NCBI GenBank assembly: GCA_019186965.1 | Contig: JABARV010000010.1 | Span: forward strand, 1-64,000 | Direction of reading: 5' to 3' | Source of the DNA: Turneriella sp. | GTDB taxonomy: Bacteria > Spirochaetota > Leptospiria > Turneriellales > Turneriellaceae | Length of the DNA: 64,000 bases | Part shown: positions 23,561-32,488 of the stretch, piece by piece | Layout: each line of letters starts with the position of its first letter | How positions within the stretch are numbered: position 1 is the first letter of the stretch | Translations under genes and position numbers: made by a program | Notes under the pieces: generated by a model | Told to the model about the DNA's origin: nothing | Database searches by the model: none | What the model saw: only the letters and a program-made list of their open reading frames with translations

Positions 23561-24994
23561 CTATCTACGCCGGTTGCCAAATTTACGGTACTTTTGCTTT
23601 TTTTTGCCGTCTTCTTTGTACGATTTACCCTTTGCTGCTTTAATCTCTTCTTGCATTGGTGCAAAGACTGCCTTTTTATCGTAAAAGCCGCCTGCTTTGT
23701 CAAAAAGCACTTTAAGCGCCGACGCAGCGACATCCGTCACAGAAAACCCTTCTTCAACAAGACCTTGTACATATAGAAGCATGTTTTCTAAATTTGCTTT
23801 TTCTGCAATCGATTTGACGTTAGAGAGGATTAACCCTGCACGTTTGTCCATCAGCATATCGAGAGTAGGGATGTCGTGCGGATTGATAGTTGTGTTGTGG
23901 TTTTTTTCTAACCGTTTAAGTTTTCCTAGTTCGTTTGTGCGCACGAAGGCAAACGCACGGCCACTTTTTCCGGCGCGGCCTGTGCGGCCAATGCGATGGA
24001 TATAGGATTCGCTATCGCGGGGAAGGTCGAAGTTAAAGACCGCCTCGATATGGCCAATATCGATACCGCGTCCAGCGACATCGGTAGCCACGAGAAGGCG
24101 TACATTGCCGCTTTTAAGACGCGCCATAACTTTATCGCGTTGCGACTGGTTTAAGTCGCCGTGTATTCCTTCAGCGCTAAAACCACGGTTATTAAATTCG
24201 TGCGTGAGAAAATCCACTTGGCTCTTCATGTTGCTAAAAACGAGCGCTGTTTTAATGGAGTAGAAATCCATAAGGCGGATTGCTGCCTCCACACGATTTT
24301 TATCCGCAACAATAGAGTACCATTCTTCGATTTTGGGTTTATTTGCGTGGCTTCCCAAGACATTTACATGCTTAGGTGTAGTTAAGAAACGCTCGGTAAT
24401 CCGCATAATCTCTTTCGACATCGTCGCCGAAAAAAGGATTGTTTGCCTTTCTGGAGGTGCATCGGTTAAAATAAGTTCAATATCTTCGCGAAACCCTTGC
24501 GCGAGCATCTCGTCGGCTTCATCGAGCACAAAAAATTTTACCGTATTCATTTTAATGGTCTTGCGCCGCAGGTGATCCATTACACGGCCGGGTGTACCGA
24601 CGATAATTTGTGGCTTTAGTTTTAGGTCACGGAACTGCTGTCCAATTTTTTGTCCACCGTACACAGTTGCGATACTAATGGCCTTTTTGTACTTGAGGAG
24701 TTTTCGCATTTCGTCGGCAACTTGCACAGCCAGCTCGCGTGTTGGGCAAAGCACCATTGCTTGTAGATGCTTATCCGCCGTTACACGCTCAATAACGGGG
24801 ATTCCAAACGCTGCTGTTTTCCCGGTTCCTGTTTGCGCTTGGCCAATGAGGTCATGCCCTTCAAGTAGAATAGGGATTGCTTTTTCTTGGATTGGGGAGG
24901 CTTCGCGAAAACCCATATCGGTAATCGCTTGGAGTGTATTGGGAGAGACGCCGAGCTCTGCGAAATACTTTTTTTCAGGGGTGTTTGGATTCAA
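23561..24994 (-). CDS. DEAD-box ATP-dependent RNA helicase
   Basis: 477 residues. Q-motif region (FAELGVSPNTLQAITDMGF, ASPIQEKAIP), motif I AQTGTGKT, PTRELAVQ, GTPGRVMD, motif II LDEADEML, motif III SATMS, then VFSNMK, VATDVAGRGID and HRIGRTGRAGK. The C-terminal extension (about 370-477) is Lys-rich and ends KYRKFGNRRR, suited to RNA binding as in CsdA/DeaD-like helicases of ribosome assembly and cold response. Its exact subfamily cannot be fixed by eye. A GTGACG-CCC-TGTC element lies 50 nt upstream. Confidence 0.93.
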   Translation of the reverse strand: MNPNTPEKKYFAELGVSPNTLQAITDMGFREASPIQEKAIPILLEGHDLIGQAQTGTGKTAAFGIPVIERVTADKHLQAMVLCPTRELAVQVADEMRKLLKYKKAISIATVYGGQKIGQQFRDLKLKPQIIVGTPGRVMDHLRRKTIKMNTVKFFVLDEADEMLAQGFREDIELILTDAPPERQTILFSATMSKEIMRITERFLTTPKHVNVLGSHANKPKIEEWYSIVADKNRVEAAIRLMDFYSIKTALVFSNMKSQVDFLTHEFNNRGFSAEGIHGDLNQSQRDKVMARLKSGNVRLLVATDVAGRGIDIGHIEAVFNFDLPRDSESYIHRIGRTGRAGKSGRAFAFVRTNELGKLKRLEKNHNTTINPHDIPTLDMLMDKRAGLILSNVKSIAEKANLENMLLYVQGLVEEGFSVTDVAASALKVLFDKAGGFYDKKAVFAPMQEEIKAAKGKSYKEDGKKKQKYRKFGNRRR

Positions 24995-25163
24995 GTAGTG
25001 GAACGACCTAAGTGACTAAACCGGAAAGGGAGACAGGGCGTCACCTTTAATTGTGTAGAACTTCCCAAAATCTTGACTTGCTTTTTGGCATTACGGCTAA
25101 CCCTAAAGGTATAAATAGGTATAACGCAGCAAATAGAAAAGCGCGTGTTTAAGTAGATACTCG

Positions 25164-25898
25164 ATGTTGACAGAGAAAAATATAAACCAATCCAAAATTC
25201 CTGAATTAAAAGACGAAATTTTCGAACACGATAACCGTCTGGTTATTCGTTCGTATTCGCTTTCACGCGATACAGAAAAATATTTGCGCGAGTTTGTGCG
25301 TATGGCTATGGAAGGCCTAGACAGGCCAGACCTTGTCCCTGTTATCGAAATTATTGCTAAAGAGCTTGTTACCAACGCGACGAAGGCAAACTTTAAAAAA
25401 ATTTATTTCGCTGAAAACCATTTAAAACTCGATAATCCGCAAGAATACTCCGAAGGAGTGAGCCGGTTTCGCGAATCGCTTTCCGAAGAGGGGTTTCGTA
25501 AGTACGGCGACAAAGCCAAAGACGCGCAGCTTATGGTGCTCACAACCTTCGATTACGACGACGACCGTATTATCCTTGAAATACGCAATAATGTCCCCAT
25601 GACCGAAGAAGAAGAAAAACGCGCTCGCGAAAAACTTAGGATTGCGATGCAAAGCAGTGATATGGAAAAATTTATTGCAGAAAATGCCGATGAAACCGAG
25701 GGTGCAGGCTTGGGAATAATGTTATGCTTAACGACACTACGGTCATCCGATTTTGATCCACGCCTTTTTTCGATTGCATCCGATTTACGTACGCACACCG
25801 TGGCGCGTTTGGAGTTGCCACTCCACCAGGGGTACAAGCCTACACGCGAAAGATACGCAGAGCGTGCATCCCGCGGCGGCGCTCCACTTGGCGGATAG
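25164..25898 (+). CDS. Stand-alone GHKL ATPase (anti-sigma/histidine-kinase-like)
   Basis: 244 residues. The Bergerat fold is visible: N-box IAKELVTNATKAN and the glycine box DETEGAGLGIMLCLTTL, with a long insert between rich in Glu and Lys. There is no phosphoacceptor His domain, sensor or membrane segment, so it is not a whole sensor kinase; such lone ATPases often act as serine kinases or anti-sigma partners. The last 20 residues are Arg/Gly-rich. Its stop overlaps the region of the next start (TAG then TATG), so gpx is probably translationally coupled. A TTGACT box (25073) is 91 nt upstream. Confidence 0.7.
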   Translation: MLTEKNINQSKIPELKDEIFEHDNRLVIRSYSLSRDTEKYLREFVRMAMEGLDRPDLVPVIEIIAKELVTNATKANFKKIYFAENHLKLDNPQEYSEGVSRFRESLSEEGFRKYGDKAKDAQLMVLTTFDYDDDRIILEIRNNVPMTEEEEKRAREKLRIAMQSSDMEKFIAENADETEGAGLGIMLCLTTLRSSDFDPRLFSIASDLRTHTVARLELPLHQGYKPTRERYAERASRGGAPLGG

Positions 25899-25899
25899 T

Positions 25900-26385
25900 A
25901 TGGCGGAATCAATCTACGAATTTACTGCACAAAACCTTGCAGGAAAAGAAATCAGCCTTGGAGACTACAAAGGAAAAGTTGTACTTATCGTAAATACCGC
26001 AAGCAAGTGTGGTTTTACTCCACAGTACGCTGGGCTTGAAGAACTCTACAAAAAATTTAAAAACAAAGGATTTGTTATCTTGGGATTTCCCTGCAACCAG
26101 TTTGGCCAACAAGAACCCGGAGGCGCAGCAGAGATTGAGTCGTTTTGTACCATTAACTACGGCGTAGATTTTCCAATGTTTGCAAAAATTGAGGTAAACG
26201 GAGAAAATGCACACCCGTTATACAAATACCTCACAAACGCAAAGCCTGGCATCTTGGGTACCGAAGCAATAAAATGGAATTTTACCAAATTTTTAATTGA
26301 TCCAAAAGGAAATCCCGTAAAGCGGTACGCACCGACGACAAAACCAGAAGAGATTATACCGGATATTGAAAAGTTGCTCCCGTAA
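25900..26385 (+). CDS. Glutathione peroxidase-family thiol peroxidase
   Basis: 161 residues from ATG 25900, one base after the previous stop; the frame is open further back, inside the ATPase gene. Catalytic Cys37 (SKCGFTPQY, not selenocysteine), Gln71 in CNQFGQQEPG, and Trp126-Asn127 in IKWNFTKF complete the family tetrad; the second Cys (FPCNQ) is the usual resolving residue. Cys-type enzymes of this family generally use thioredoxin to reduce peroxides. No signal peptide, so cytoplasmic. Confidence 0.95.
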   Translation: MAESIYEFTAQNLAGKEISLGDYKGKVVLIVNTASKCGFTPQYAGLEELYKKFKNKGFVILGFPCNQFGQQEPGGAAEIESFCTINYGVDFPMFAKIEVNGENAHPLYKYLTNAKPGILGTEAIKWNFTKFLIDPKGNPVKRYAPTTKPEEIIPDIEKLLP

Positions 26386-26425
26386 CTTAAGATGCCAATT
26401 GACTGCACCTCTTCTTAACTAAGAA

Positions 26426-27322
26426 ATGCGTATGCCTTTATCGCTCGCCATTGTTGGTGATATGCACGGCCAATTCGATGCTACAGATGTTGAATACTTC
26501 AATGCCTCTTCGTATGACGCTCTTCTTATGGTGGGGGATCTCGCAACAAAAAATCCAGATAGTGTGTTTCGGTTAGTGCCGCTCCTTAACCAGCTTACAA
26601 AGCCAACGTATCTTATTCCTGGAAACCACGACACTACGGGAATACGCCAGCTTATTGGCGAAATTACGCATAACGATTTTCTCGTGCGCTTTGGCGCACC
26701 ATCGCAAAGTACGCGTATGGAAAAATTTGCGCGATTACTAACCACCCCTACATTGTGCGGATATTCCATACACAATTTGGGAAAACTTTCTCTTGTCGCT
26801 GCACGCCCTTTTTCGATGGGAGATTCTCGTGCATCAAGTGTTGGGGATCCTTTTGCGTTACCTGTCAATTTTAAACCATACCTCGAAAAAATATATGGAA
26901 TAACGACACTCTACGAAAGCAAAGAAAGGCTGATGTCTCTTATCGACAGAGTAAATCCGCCTTACATTGTTTTGGCGCACCATGGGCCTTTTGGCTTGGG
27001 AGAAAAAGCAACCGACATGTTTGGCGCTGATTTTTTACCAACTGAAACCGATTTTGGCGACAGGGATTTGAGCGCCGCAATAGACTATGCACATAAAATA
27101 AAGAAGCCACCTTTAGCGGTTATTGCGGGGCACATGCATTACCCGACAAAACACGGTAAAAAAAACAAGACGTGGCATCTAAAAAAAGATGGCGTACTTT
27201 ATATTAACGCTGCCCGTTGGCCACGCATTTTTAAAGAAGGCGCAAAAACAGTGCGCCACCATATCTCGCTTACAGTAGACAGTGGTGCGCGTATAGAAAC
27301 CGAGGCGCGTTACATAAGTTAA
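26426..27322 (+). CDS. Metallophosphoesterase
   Basis: 298 residues. Calcineurin-like two-metal site: GDMHG near the N-terminus (Asp12, His14), MVGDLATKN, PGNHDTT, AHHGPFG and GHMHYPTKHGK. The pattern fits single-domain phosphoesterases similar to eukaryotic TMEM/CSTP-like or cyanobacterial TIGR04168-type proteins; substrate unknown. No membrane segment. It is followed after 10 bp by the epimerase gene, with which it is probably cotranscribed. Confidence 0.85.
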   Translation: MRMPLSLAIVGDMHGQFDATDVEYFNASSYDALLMVGDLATKNPDSVFRLVPLLNQLTKPTYLIPGNHDTTGIRQLIGEITHNDFLVRFGAPSQSTRMEKFARLLTTPTLCGYSIHNLGKLSLVAARPFSMGDSRASSVGDPFALPVNFKPYLEKIYGITTLYESKERLMSLIDRVNPPYIVLAHHGPFGLGEKATDMFGADFLPTETDFGDRDLSAAIDYAHKIKKPPLAVIAGHMHYPTKHGKKNKTWHLKKDGVLYINAARWPRIFKEGAKTVRHHISLTVDSGARIETEARYIS

Positions 27323-27332
27323 AAGGAGGACT

Positions 27333-28346
27333 ATGCCAGCACAAAAAGTACTAATAACAGGCGCGACTGGTTTTGTGGGGGGACACCTTATCGAAGCATG
27401 CCTCAAGAAAAAATATAAAGTACGCGCACTTGTAATGCCGCAAGACGCTACCGTAAGCAAACTTAACAAGAAAAAAGTTGAGATTGTATACGGCGACTTA
27501 CGCGACTTTGCATCTTTAGAAAATGCGGTGCGCGGAGTGAGCATCGTTTTTCATGCTGCGGCAGTTGTTACCGATTGGGCACCACAATCACTTTTCGATG
27601 CGGTCCACATTACTGGAACAGAAAATATTTGCCGTGCTTCTGTTCGCGCCCGCGTTAAGCGTTTTGTTCTTGTAAGCACCAACGACGTGTTTGGGTTGCG
27701 TGAAGATAAAATTCTCGACGAATCAGCGCCGTTTGAACCATGGGGAGAGCCATACCCCGACACTAAAATTAAGGCAGAAGAAATTGCGTGGCGTTTTTTT
27801 CGAGAAGAAAGACTTCCTGTAACGATGGTATATCCATGCTGGATATTTGGGCCAAACGATCGAACTTTTGTGCCCCTTGTCGCAGACGCAATTCTTCGAA
27901 AAGAGATGGTGTTTTGGCGTAAAAATGTTTACGTGTGGCCTACGTACGTTGAAAACCTGGTGGATTTATTACTTAAAATAGCGATAGATAAACGTGCGGT
28001 AGGGCAAGGGTACCTTGTACACGACGGTGAAATGACAACCTTCCAAGAATTTTGTGCCCAAATTGCAGTAACCCTTGGAGAAAAACCTCCTAAACTACAT
28101 ATTCCCTATTTTATAGCTTATAGTGCCGCATGGGTTCTCGAAATAGTTTGGAAACTTTTGCGTAAAAAAACACGACCACTTTTGACGACGTATACAGTCA
28201 AAAATTTGGGTTCACAGCTACGTTTTTCCATAGCTAAGGCCGAGAAGGAACTTAACTGGAAACCACGTATCCGGTACAAAGAAGGGATGCACCGTACACT
28301 CGAGTGGCTCACATCGCTCGATACAACTACGCTTAAAGAAAAATAA
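27333..28346 (+). CDS. NAD(P)-dependent epimerase/reductase (extended SDR)
   Basis: 337 residues with a strong aggagg before the ATG. Rossmann motif ITGATGFVGGHL (residues 8-19), DLRD, VFHAAAV, Ser in VLVSTNDVFG and the YPDTK active-site pair (YxxxK). The C-terminal part (FIAYSAAWVLEIVWKLL) is hydrophobic, as in the 3-beta-hydroxysteroid dehydrogenase / dihydroflavonol reductase branch, and may associate with the membrane. Substrate not predictable; a lipid or sugar-nucleotide role is possible. Confidence 0.8.
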   Translation: MPAQKVLITGATGFVGGHLIEACLKKKYKVRALVMPQDATVSKLNKKKVEIVYGDLRDFASLENAVRGVSIVFHAAAVVTDWAPQSLFDAVHITGTENICRASVRARVKRFVLVSTNDVFGLREDKILDESAPFEPWGEPYPDTKIKAEEIAWRFFREERLPVTMVYPCWIFGPNDRTFVPLVADAILRKEMVFWRKNVYVWPTYVENLVDLLLKIAIDKRAVGQGYLVHDGEMTTFQEFCAQIAVTLGEKPPKLHIPYFIAYSAAWVLEIVWKLLRKKTRPLLTTYTVKNLGSQLRFSIAKAEKELNWKPRIRYKEGMHRTLEWLTSLDTTTLKEK

Positions 28347-28357
28347 AAGCTGCCCAC

Positions 28358-28813
28358 CTAAAACGAAAGCATCTTTGCTGTACGCCATGCAAGAATAGGG
28401 CCAAATACAACGCAAACGGTGTTGATAAACCCATTCATAAGGGCATCCGGCAGGCTGATGGAGTACCGTTGTTGCAAGATATTAAAGCTAACGTCAAGAA
28501 GCCCCAAAAAGATAAGCGCAGAAGCGGCCATTAGCGAGCAAACGACGCCGTATTTTTTATTACGCAACAACCCCACTGCGCCTATAAGTAAAAGTGGAGT
28601 AATATAGCCTAAATCACCCAACGGAAAAGAGTTTTCAAACGCACGGTAGCGTTCGCACGCAAGAAGCGGATTCATGCAAGTTTTTGACGGGTTTTCTAAA
28701 CATTGTTCTGTAGCATTTGTACAGCTTGGTTCAAGAAAATACAGCGTCCAAAAACCCATAAACCCGATAGCGAGGATAATTTGTAGAACTGCAAGTGTAC
28801 GCTTTTCTTTCAT
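28358..28813 (-). CDS. Small membrane protein, four predicted helices
   Basis: 151 residues from ATG 28813, chosen because a GTGACA box lies 34 nt upstream as in several other genes here. Helices at about 8-27, 69-85, 92-111 and 124-143. Between the first two is an outward loop with four Cys (CTNATEQC, CMNPLLAC) that may form disulfides. Family not recognised. Convergent with the epimerase gene and divergent from the sensor phosphatase. Confidence 0.5.
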   Translation of the reverse strand: MKEKRTLAVLQIILAIGFMGFWTLYFLEPSCTNATEQCLENPSKTCMNPLLACERYRAFENSFPLGDLGYITPLLLIGAVGLLRNKKYGVVCSLMAASALIFLGLLDVSFNILQQRYSISLPDALMNGFINTVCVVFGPILAWRTAKMLSF

Positions 28814-28912
28814 AGATACACGAACCACGGTAGCTACGCCTTGTCACTTATAAAGAAAGGTCGTATTCCACTAACGGCTTGACAAATTTGCAAGATATTC
28901 TCTTCTCTACTT

Positions 28913-31900
28913 ATGGAATTTTTGCGTAGCGCATACTTAGACTACTACACGGTAGGGGCACTTATCCCTGTTGTGTTCCTTTTAATCGTTGCAGTGATGT
29001 TTTATAAAATTAAAGATAAATCAGCAGCGACTCGCTTTCTTGCAACTGGTATGCTTATTTATGCTTTCTTCGTTGGAAGCTACATCGTTGCGTCAACGTT
29101 TTACCACCCTTACGCGGCATTCCACCGCTGGGGTACTGTTTTAGCGGTTTTTTCTGTATTTTCTGTTTTTATACGTGTTTTATTTCTATACCCAGAACCA
29201 AAGCAACAAAAAATTGGAATTATTCTTTTTTACGGACTTCTTATTTTGGGATTTTTTCTTTTGGCTTGGTTTGTCAGTAAAACACTACACGCAAATTTTG
29301 TTTATCACTTTGAAGGCCACTACTACGACTTCGATGCAGACGACGCAAGTTATGTTATTAGTCTCGCAATAATTGCTTATTTTGCTTTGCTCGTGGCCGT
29401 TGGAATATGGCGTGCATGGGTTGCAAAGGGGCGTGACCGTTGGGGAATCATCGGTATGATTTTTGGTTATACGTGTGGTGCATTGGTTCCCGCAGCGCTC
29501 AACACGTTAAGCCGTGAAGGCGGCATGGATCGCGGTACTTTCCAAACAGCGTTCGATCTTTTTACAATTTTGGGACTTTTTATCATCGTTATCATTTATC
29601 TTAATTCGACAAAAGACAAAACGACTTTCATGGCTAAAATTATTTTAGTCAGCGTTGTGGTTTTTGTGACAGTTGTGCAAGCAATCAGCTATTTTTCGTT
29701 CCAAGATAAAGAATTTGCGTACGACGGCGTAAAAAGCGAACAAACAAGTAGGTACCGTGAGACAGGTACAGAACCTGTAGCGATGCGCTATGCCGTTGTT
29801 TACGATCTACAAAAAAAGAAATTGGAGCCATTGAAATCAATAGAAGGTAGCGAGCCTAAAACAGAAGACCACATCAACGGATTTGAATTTTCGTTTATTT
29901 GGCAAAAAATCCAGTACCTTCAGCAGGATATCGCGTTTAAAGACAATGTGGAAAAAATTCTTCGCGATGCACCTATAACATTTGCGGGTTACGGAAAATC
30001 TATTTTGCCGCTTTTAGATGTAAAAAAAACGGCAAACAAAGCCGCCATTCTTGAAAAAATTTCTGATTTACAACGTCCTGTAATTCGTTTACGTTTTAAA
30101 ATTAAAAAGTTACCTGATTTCCATTTCCGCGAAAAGATAACTGCGCTACTTCCTAAGGTATCGCGTGTAATGCATCCCTTTGCCGATGCAATGGCTACAT
30201 TTCTTAAAGAGAACACTGTAGATAACGGTGCTGAGCTAAAAGCAAAAATTTTACAATATGTCGAAGAAGTAACTCCCCCTGGAGCACGGCACTACCGTTT
30301 AGACAAGAAATCGAAAAACCACTACACTGCATACGTTAGTATTGATTTTGCAAAAGGCCGTGTTGTTGAAGTGGGGTACGATTATTTGGATTATAGGCGT
30401 TTTGTCCACCCACTCGCAGTAAAATTTGTCATCTTGCTTTTTGCGGCAATAATTCTTATTATAGTTGGTTTTCCAATCTTTTTTAGTCCTGCGCTTATCA
30501 AGCCGCTTAATAGCTTACTTTCTGGAGTCAATCAAGTCAACACCGGTAATTTGGATGTAAGTATTCCTGTTGGCGTTGAAGACGAAATAGGGTTTCTATC
30601 GCATTCGTTTAACGGCATGGTGACCTCCATCCGTGATTCCAAAAAGAAACTTGAAGAGTACGCAACAACTTTGGAAGACCGCGTTAAAGAACGTACAGCC
30701 GAATTGCAAAAAGCGTTTGAAGAAGTTTCCGCTCTCAAAAAACAACAGGATGGGGATTACTTTCTTACGAGCCTTCTTACAACGCCTTTGGGCGCCAACA
30801 ATGCACATAGTGAAAACTTAAACGTCGATGTGGTGTTAGAGCAAAAGAAAAAATTCGATTTTCGTAAATGGTCGCGTGACATCGGTGGTGATACGTGCAT
30901 CACGGGGACAATTAAACTCAAAGGGAAATCCCATACTATTTTTCTCAATGCAGACGCTATGGGAAAATCGATGCAGGGCGCGGGCGGTATTTTAGTTTTG
31001 GGTTCTGTGTTCCATTCGGTTATTGAACGCACAAAAGCATCTCCAAAAGATCAAGACGTTTTTCCTGAGCATTGGTTGAAATACACTTTCCTCGAACTCC
31101 ACCGCGTATTCGAGGTATTCGACGGCTCGATGCTTGTCTCTTTAATTATGGGACTCATTGACGACGAATCTGGCCTTATGTACTATATCAATGCCGAACA
31201 TCCATGGTCGGTGTTGTATCGTAATGGCAAGGCAGAGTTTATCGAAAAAGAACTCGTACTGCGAAAACTAGGAACACTGGGTGTAGATAGCCATATCGAG
31301 GTAATGACATTACAGCTTGAACCTAAAGATGTCGTAATTATGGGTTCGGACGGTCGCGACGATTTACTTTTGGGTTACGAAGAAGACGGAACGCGTATCA
31401 TTAACGAGGACGAACTGCTGTTCTTAAAAATTGTCGAGGAAAGCGAAGGACACCTCGACCGTATCCGCGAAAATTTAGAAAACTACGGAGATTTAACCGA
31501 CGACCTCTCGCTATTGCGTATCGGCTACCAAGAAGGTACCCACCACGACCATTCACAACTTTCACAACACGTTATCCAACTCGTGAACCGTGCGCGTGCC
31601 GCAGTTAAAGCAGGGCAAATTAAAGCGGCAATTGGCGATCTCGAAGAAGCCAACCGTATCGACAATTCGCAACCTGCGGTGATGCGCGACTTGGTCAAGG
31701 CATACCTCAAGGTAAAAGATTACGAAAAGGCTGCCGCGCTTGCAGAAGACTATGTCCACATAAAACCAGGGGATTCGGAGTTTTTATACCTTGTGTCGTA
31801 TTGCTATAAGGTACTACAGGATTATCCAAAGGCTGCTGACTTTGGAGAACGCTTACGCCTTCGACACCACGACATGGTAAAAAATTTAATTAACCTTGCG

Positions 31901-32041
31901 GATATCTATTTTTTACAAAAAAATTATCCGCGCTCAAAAAGTATTCTAGACGTAGCTTTAAAACTAGATCCGCACAATATAAAAATAAAGCGCCTATTTG
32001 AAATGCACCGGCGTATAGAATCTGTCATTCCTAAAGAATGA
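28913..32041 (+). CDS. Membrane sensor with HAMP, PP2C/SpoIIE phosphatase and TPR domains
   Basis: 1042 residues. About seven N-terminal membrane helices (1-255), an extracytoplasmic region (about 270-500), another helix (FVILLFAAIILIIVGFPIFF), a HAMP domain (LIKPLNSLLSGVNQVNTGNL), a coiled coil (EEYATTLEDRVKERTAELQK), a PP2C/SpoIIE domain (DIGGDTCITG, NADAMGKSMQGAGG, GSDGRDDLLLG, TDDLSLL) and C-terminal TPR repeats (VMRDLVKAYLKVKDYEKAAA and following). Probably dephosphorylates a serine-phosphorylated anti-sigma antagonist in response to an outside signal; domain set typical of Leptospira. The metal-binding Asp of DGxG is replaced by NADAMGKS, which is usual in such SpoIIE proteins. TTGACA is 34 nt before the ATG. 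Confidence 0.9.
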   Translation: MEFLRSAYLDYYTVGALIPVVFLLIVAVMFYKIKDKSAATRFLATGMLIYAFFVGSYIVASTFYHPYAAFHRWGTVLAVFSVFSVFIRVLFLYPEPKQQKIGIILFYGLLILGFFLLAWFVSKTLHANFVYHFEGHYYDFDADDASYVISLAIIAYFALLVAVGIWRAWVAKGRDRWGIIGMIFGYTCGALVPAALNTLSREGGMDRGTFQTAFDLFTILGLFIIVIIYLNSTKDKTTFMAKIILVSVVVFVTVVQAISYFSFQDKEFAYDGVKSEQTSRYRETGTEPVAMRYAVVYDLQKKKLEPLKSIEGSEPKTEDHINGFEFSFIWQKIQYLQQDIAFKDNVEKILRDAPITFAGYGKSILPLLDVKKTANKAAILEKISDLQRPVIRLRFKIKKLPDFHFREKITALLPKVSRVMHPFADAMATFLKENTVDNGAELKAKILQYVEEVTPPGARHYRLDKKSKNHYTAYVSIDFAKGRVVEVGYDYLDYRRFVHPLAVKFVILLFAAIILIIVGFPIFFSPALIKPLNSLLSGVNQVNTGNLDVSIPVGVEDEIGFLSHSFNGMVTSIRDSKKKLEEYATTLEDRVKERTAELQKAFEEVSALKKQQDGDYFLTSLLTTPLGANNAHSENLNVDVVLEQKKKFDFRKWSRDIGGDTCITGTIKLKGKSHTIFLNADAMGKSMQGAGGILVLGSVFHSVIERTKASPKDQDVFPEHWLKYTFLELHRVFEVFDGSMLVSLIMGLIDDESGLMYYINAEHPWSVLYRNGKAEFIEKELVLRKLGTLGVDSHIEVMTLQLEPKDVVIMGSDGRDDLLLGYEEDGTRIINEDELLFLKIVEESEGHLDRIRENLENYGDLTDDLSLLRIGYQEGTHHDHSQLSQHVIQLVNRARAAVKAGQIKAAIGDLEEANRIDNSQPAVMRDLVKAYLKVKDYEKAAALAEDYVHIKPGDSEFLYLVSYCYKVLQDYPKAADFGERLRLRHHDMVKNLINLADIYFLQKNYPRSKSILDVALKLDPHNIKIKRLFEMHRRIESVIPKE

Positions 32042-32080
32042 CTTAGCTTACACGGTGTAGGCTAATTTTGGTTTGGTTGC

Positions 32081-32488
32081 ATGTCGATTGAAGAACGTGA
32101 AGCAAGTCTTGTTGAAAACTTTGAAACCTTTGACGATTGGGCAGATAGGTACCGTTACCTTATTGAACTTGGGGAAGAGTTACCGGCGCTTGACGAAGTT
32201 TACAAAACAACCGAAAACAAAGTACAAGGGTGCCAATCGCAGGTGTGGCTTATCGCTCGCCGTGACGGGGATAAAATAATCTTCGAAGCTGATAGTGATT
32301 CGGCGATTACACGTGGCTTAATTGCACTTTTGGTTAAACTTTTCTCTGGCGCCAACGCTTCTGAAATTGCCGCTGCGGATTTATCGTTTATCGAACGTCT
32401 TGGGTTTGCGAAACATCTTTCGATGTCGCGTGCCAACGGATTTGCTTCGATGATCCAAAAAATTAAGCGCTTGGCCTCGTCTATATGA
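32081..32488 (+). CDS. sufE: SufE-family cysteine desulfuration protein
   Basis: 135 residues, normal length. Accepts persulfide from a SufS-type cysteine desulfurase for Fe-S cluster assembly. Active Cys51 in NKVQGCQSQVWL, preceded by DDWADRYRYLIELGEELP and followed by SDSAITRGLIALLVKLFSG, all family hallmarks. No sufS or sufBCD genes are in the window. Its stop overlaps the ATG of the PEGA gene by 4 bp, although the functions seem unrelated. Confidence 0.96.
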   Translation: MSIEEREASLVENFETFDDWADRYRYLIELGEELPALDEVYKTTENKVQGCQSQVWLIARRDGDKIIFEADSDSAITRGLIALLVKLFSGANASEIAAADLSFIERLGFAKHLSMSRANGFASMIQKIKRLASSI

